Source of the DNA: Tubiluchus corallicola
Taxonomy: Eukaryota; Priapulida; Priapulimorpha; Priapulimorphida; Tubiluchidae
Direction: 5' to 3'
Length of the DNA stretch: 64,000 nucleotides
NCBI GenBank assembly: GCA_030141605.1
Contig: JAQGDQ010000820.1
Location: 1-64,000, forward strand
Shown: piece by piece, positions 59,801-64,000 of the stretch
How the letters are laid out: each line of letters starts with the position of its first letter
How positions within the stretch are numbered: position 1 is the first letter of the stretch
Translations under genes and position numbers: made by a program
The notes under the pieces: generated by a model
What the model saw: only the letters and a program-made list of their open reading frames with translations
What the model was told of the DNA's origin: nothing
Databases searched by the model: none

Positions 59801-62476
59801 CCGATTCTGTTTGTGGTGTACTAGTGTTTAAGTTCAAATGAACAAAAGTATGAAAACAAGAAAGCTACATCCTACACATTAAATAAATCTGAGATGTCAC
59901 CTTCAGGACATTGGCTATCTTCTTCTGAGGCCATCTCCTAACGTCCTGTCCATTTATCTCTAAGATTCTGTCACCCTGTTTTATGTTACTTCGACCAGAT
60001 GGACTCTCAGGTTTCTAAAACACGCAACAGAAGTTGTATGTCAACACAGCGTTACTGCGCATGCGTCACGAACAGTTTCAGTACAGTTGAACTTGCATAC
60101 AATATTTGGAAAAGACTTACTTTCGAATAAAACTGTTTTTGTTTTTTCATTATTTTTGATCTAGAAAGAAATCGAATTATAATCGATCTGTTTGAAATTG
60201 AAAGTTTTATGAAGTTTTTACTTTTATCGTTTGTATCTTCCTGTTTTTTCTTCACTTGCATTTCATTGTTTCTTTTAGTTGGATTGTTGGTTCATTTAGT
60301 TACTCGGTGAGTCGGTCAGTTGAATACATGGTTAGTTATTTAGTTCTCTATTTGGTAACTTGTTTGATATTTTTATGTTATTATTCATGTTATTCATATT
60401 CATATTCACATTCATATTCGTAATCATATTCATATTCATGTTTTATTTTTACGCTTTTGCCTCTTCTTTGTTTTGTTTCTTTCTTCTTTCCTATTTTCTT
60501 TTTTGCCAATCGTCTGCTTGTTCGTTTAATTATTTATTCCATCATTCGCTCTTTCACTCGATTTAACTTTCGTTCTATAAACAATTTGTCATTCCTTCTA
60601 TCACCCGTTATATGAAAGATGCACTACTTGCACTCTTTGCATTCTCTCGTTTCATCAATTTGTTCAGTTGTCTATTCATTCGCTCATTCATTCACTCACT
60701 CAATTATTCATTGACTTGTCTCATCAATTCAAATGAATTTTTTACACAAACACAAGAAAACACTCTTCAAAATGAAGTTTGAAAATTTCTATTGAAATTT
60801 TATATCATTGCATGCTGTCTTATTGCGTGCAGGGATTGCGTTAACAGTAACGCTGTATAGAACTTGTAAATTTTAAACTCCGCTTAATTTTAAACTCCCG
60901 TGAAGGCAGTCTTACTGCATGCAGGGATTGCGTTAACAGTAACGCTGTATAGAACTTGTAAATCTTAAACTCCCATGAAGGCAGTTAATTGCAGCCATTT
61001 GAAACAGGTTTAAGTAACATTGTGTAAAGTTTGAAAAACAATCAGCGCATGCATAGCAAACTCTCTGCAAAGCAAAAGTTTAAATTACTTTATATTTTAA
61101 TACGATTAATAATGTGTTTTTGTGAGCCACAGGTGCACACTGGGATAGCAATACAGTGGTATTTTACCTGTTGGGCGAATGTTTTAAATGACTAAAAATT
61201 TTCTTTTCCAATTACATAAGTCCTTCAAAGTGTAATACTAAGCAATATAACTTTGTATGAAAAGTTCTTTGAGATAAACTTTAGGGTTCCCTTTTCTTCC
61301 CTTTTAAAAGAAGAGAGGGTGATTTTTCATACACTACCCCATTTTCAAGTTCGATAAAAAGTTTATAATTCAACACATTTAATGCTGCAAAAACGTTTCT
61401 GATAATTAAACAATAGATTAAATTCTCAATTAAGGGCGGGCTAGCCCAACGATTGATGACATCACAAACTAACATAGTTTTCATCAGCAGAAATATTCCA
61501 CGAGCGTGTTGCACGTGTTTGCGAGAGCGAAAATTGAATTACAGTGCTACTGTAAGAGTTTTAGTTTGTTGTACTAAAACTAGGCAAGTTTTAAGAATTC
61601 AAATTCCAATTTACCGCTGTGCTCACGCATGAGCTGGCGAACGTGTGCAGTACGTCACAAACTAACACATCTGAACTGAGAAGTGCCTGTTTTTTTGTGC
61701 AACACATTTTCGAAATGCAGGTGCCCGTCTAACGAGCGAATGGTGAAAATGCATGTAACAGCGAAGAACTAGTGGCGCGAACGTGAAATTGCGTTTGTGT
61801 GGTAATAATTCTTTCACGTAAGTCATTTTTTAAATAGTATGTTAATAAAAATAGTATGTTACTTTTCAGTATTTTAAAGAGTAGTGTGAAAGTCATGTTT
61901 GAAGTTGTAGATCACTCACTTTGTTATGATTGAGTTTAAGCAGAAGTATGAACAAGAATAAAAAATCTATAATACATATTTGCACTGAACACAACAGAAA
62001 AGTGTTTGTTAAACTACAGACACATGAGTAGCATGACTGCTGCACTGAACACTGAGAGTGAGAATGAGAATGAGAGTGAGAGTAACTGCTGCACTGAACA
62101 CTGAGAATGAGAGTGTCCTGCACTGAACACTGAGAGCTAGAGAGTGACTAGAAAACAAAACCAGTTAGTATATATAGGTATAGGTGACCTATGCTGACTT
62201 GCACAGGCTTCACAACAACCATTAATTTAAAATAGGGAGAGATCCAGTGAATATGCATTCACTGGACCGTACAATTATACTGGGGGTAAGTTTAGCTGGT
62301 AAAATGTAACAGGATTAGTTCATAGATGGCAGCACCTAATTAAAATGTACAATTACAACTTCCACAAGTAGATTGTTTTGACCTTCACGTTAACATTGGG
62401 TCCAATTTTGCTTTAACTTAATTACATTATATAAACTGTACTCACCACCCAAGTGACGAAGACCCCTCTTCCATCT
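56884..62476 (-). CDS. PDZ-domain protein, 3' part of gene (partial)
   Basis: Four exons join in frame with GT-AG introns: 62476-62446 (31 nt), 60014-59901, 58496-58300 and 57034-56884. They encode a PDZ domain from its third strand: [10 protein letters not shown], then [19 protein letters not shown], then [21 protein letters not shown]. The GLGF-type loop must lie in an exon to the right that I did not find. After the domain comes [13 protein letters not shown] and a Ser/Pro-rich tail. The proposed last exon (50 codons after the split Ser) is GC-rich and ends at TGA 56886-56884. Its last ~16 codons are in diverged satellite sequence. Confidence is high for the three PDZ exons and moderate for the last. 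PDZ domains bind C-terminal peptides; the specific protein is not recognised. Confidence 0.8.
57290..57998. repeat. (GAT/GAC)n trinucleotide array
   Basis: About 700 bp of GAT, GAC and AAT triplets, including a ~170-bp internal duplication (57480-57620 against 57630-57775). Long open frames on both strands (poly-Asp, poly-Met/Thr, Ser, His) follow from the 3-bp period. It lies in the last intron of the PDZ gene. Confidence 0.98.
58901..59235. repeat. (GGTA)n tetranucleotide array
   Basis: GGTA units with GGAA and GGCA variants, in a PDZ-gene intron. The minus-strand Leu-Pro-Thr-Tyr frames are artefacts. Confidence 0.98.
59245..59510. repeat. ~66-bp tandem repeat, 4 copies
   Basis: The unit includes TAAAATACAGTAGGCACTAG and AGGTTAGTAAGTGGGTA. 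It adjoins and probably evolved from the GGTA array. Confidence 0.9.
60828..60985. repeat. ~70-bp direct duplication
   Basis: Two copies of GCAGGGATTGCGTTAACAGT followed by AACGCTGTATAGAACTTG, in the first visible PDZ-gene intron. The stretch 60240-60720 is degenerate ATTC-like simple sequence. Confidence 0.85.
61275..61880 (-). mobile_element. Repeat family A, copy in PDZ-gene intron
   Basis: A near full-length copy with CCCCATTTTCAAG, GATGACATCACAAACTAACA, ACGCATGAGCTGGCGAACGT and AACTAGTGGCGCGAACGTG. The minus frame at 61281-61514 aligns with other copies. A terminal fragment recurs at 62371-62418 (CATTGGGTCCAATTTTGCTT), right beside the 31-nt exon. Confidence 0.7.
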
Positions 62477-63510
62477 CTGAAAATAATGAGAGAAGACAAA
62501 GCTAATTACACATTCATCCAACGAACAAATTCAGCCTCCCATCATTAATTAAGACGGGCAAAATTCATCGCAACACTTGCCCTTCAAATGTAATTAAATT
62601 AGCTGATTAAAACATCATCTGTTGTCAAACGCAGGACTCTAACCAAGTTTTATTGGGCAAACATGACTGCATAACAAATTTAAGTAAATTTGCATTAGCG
62701 AGTAAATTTGTTCATGATAAGAAATAGAGAAGATACAACGTGAACAGTCGCGCATCATTGACCTTCCTCACGTTGGTGTACACTGTAGAGTTCCCAGGTA
62801 CTGAGAAATGCTGTTTCAATGTTTAACTATTTATATATTTAACATTTTATTTAACACAAAACATACTTTACAAATTACAAAAACCAAGACATTTGTAATA
62901 ACAATAAACAAATACAAACACCAATTGACTGTTAATGAATCCAATTAGTTGTAATGAGTAACCAGCATTGATTACACTCTGGCATTTTTGGTTGTTCAGT
63001 AAATCATTACAATACATGTTTCAAAGGTAACAAACTATCTTCAACATTTTCCAGCATCCCAAGATAGGCACCTGCATATTTCTCCATCTTTTACATGTAA
63101 TTAATGCAGCTCACTGCATGATTCACTGTTTCTAATTTGCTTCGAGTACACCAAATATAACATTTTACTATCAAAATGGTCTTATTTTAGACAAATGCAA
63201 TTTTTATACGAAAACTTTTCGAAAATTACAACAAACTTATCAATTTCTAATGCATTTTTTTGTGTTTTGTGTTTGTATTGTTTGAAATGTTCCCATACGA
63301 GTTTTAGTTTATTTTATAATCCCACAGCATTATGGCTTCTTTTTCCGAATTACAGATATTAAAAGTGTTTAATTTTGTCCAGGAATGAAGCCACACGTTT
63401 CTTGAGGTTCTTGTAGATTTCGACATTATTAATAGCAAAGATTTATTCACTTCTACTCTGATCTGCTCGGTTAATCACTCTTACTCTCACACTCCCTCAC
63501 AAGTGCAAAA
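62477..63510. other. Upstream PDZ-gene intron or flank, no exon recognised
   Basis: AT-rich. I looked for a phase-2 donor to feed the 31-nt exon and found none convincing. The missing part of the PDZ gene probably lies to the right of the window. Confidence 0.45.
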
Positions 63511-63529
63511 TTAGTTCGGAAAGATTGGT

Positions 63530-64000
63530 AAATCTACTTGTGTTTCTACTAAACGCTTCAGCGCATCACTGCCAGGTTTCTGTGGTAGCACAGAAAACAA
63601 CGTAAGACCAATATGAACGATTGAAACCGTGGTTTGTGCTTCTACTAAACGCTTCAACGCATCACTGCCAGGTTTCTGTGGTAGCATAGAAAACAACGTA
63701 AGACCAATATGAAAGATTGAAACCGTGCTTTGTGTTTCTACTAAACGCTTCAGCGCATCACTGCCAGGTTTCTGTGGTAGCATAGAAAACAACGTACGGC
63801 CAATATGAAAGATTGAAACCATGCTTTGTGTTTCTACTAAATGCTTCAGCGCATCACTGCCAGGTTTCTGTAGTAGCATAGAAAACAACGTAAGGCCAAT
63901 ATGAAAGATTGAAACCATGCTTTGTGCTTCTACAAAATGCTTCAGCGCATCACTGCCAGGCTTCTGTGGTAGCATAGAAAACAACGTAAGGCCAATATGA
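63530..64000. repeat. 96-bp tandem repeat, about 5 copies, open at the right edge
   Basis: GCATCACTGCCAGG recurs every 96 bp (63563, 63659, 63755, 63851, 63947). One minus-strand frame is open through all copies, giving a 32-residue repeat with QKPGSDALK and VSIFHIG. No domain is recognised. It could be a coding repeat of a minus-strand gene or a minisatellite whose period is divisible by three. Confidence 0.9.

Noticed and set aside
62760-62815. Possible minus-strand exon after CTCTACAG
   Set aside because: The short open stretch shows no PDZ-like residues and no phase-2 donor to join the 31-nt exon.

Overview
This looks like a piece of a large, AT-rich, repeat-laden genome of an invertebrate animal. 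The reasons are spliced genes with GT-AG introns of up to about 7 kb, animal genes (MRPL55, DNAJC17, an annexin), 5S-rRNA-derived SINEs, many hAT-type and other small DNA transposons, and broken non-LTR retrotransposons. I cannot name the phylum. No bacterial operons, CRISPR arrays or phage genes are present. Most long open frames here lie inside tandem repeats and are not genes.

Layout. 1-350: a GC-rich patch that may be a terminal exon, followed by a polyadenylation signal. 2435-2587 (-): first coding exon of a folate-receptor-like secreted protein. 2.7-8.4 kb: nested DNA transposons, a 63-bp minisatellite, a LINE 3' end, a probable solo LTR, a 32-bp minisatellite and a MITE. 8697-25136 (-): a complete eight-exon aldo-keto reductase gene of 332 residues, assembled here by splice-site and phase logic. 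Its introns carry hAT MITEs, a 5S-derived SINE and two large 31-bp arrays in opposite orientation. 25-36 kb: intergenic, with MITEs, hAT elements, LINE relics and minisatellites. 36468-39725 (+): an intact intronless 1085-residue gene joining a DZANK1-like N-terminal module to eight annexin repeats. 41928-43827 (+): three-exon MRPL55. 43928-44863 (+): intronless DNAJC17, starting 100 bp after the MRPL55 stop. 45-51 kb: dispersed repeats, a second 5S-SINE and a dead LINE in a duplicated segment. 52.0-56.7 kb: a 61-bp satellite of about 77 units, most with the CRE octamer TGACGTCA. 56884-62476 (-): the last four exons found of a PDZ-domain gene that continues off the right edge. 63.5-64 kb: a 96-bp tandem repeat.

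The genes do not form a pathway. They cover NADPH-dependent carbonyl reduction (AKR), calcium and phospholipid binding (annexin fusion), mitochondrial translation (mL55), a nuclear J-protein (DNAJC17) and PDZ scaffolding. The most unusual items are the annexin fusion, the inverted 31-bp arrays around AKR exons 2-3, the 5S-SINE pair, the CRE satellite, and splice acceptors just before several start codons.
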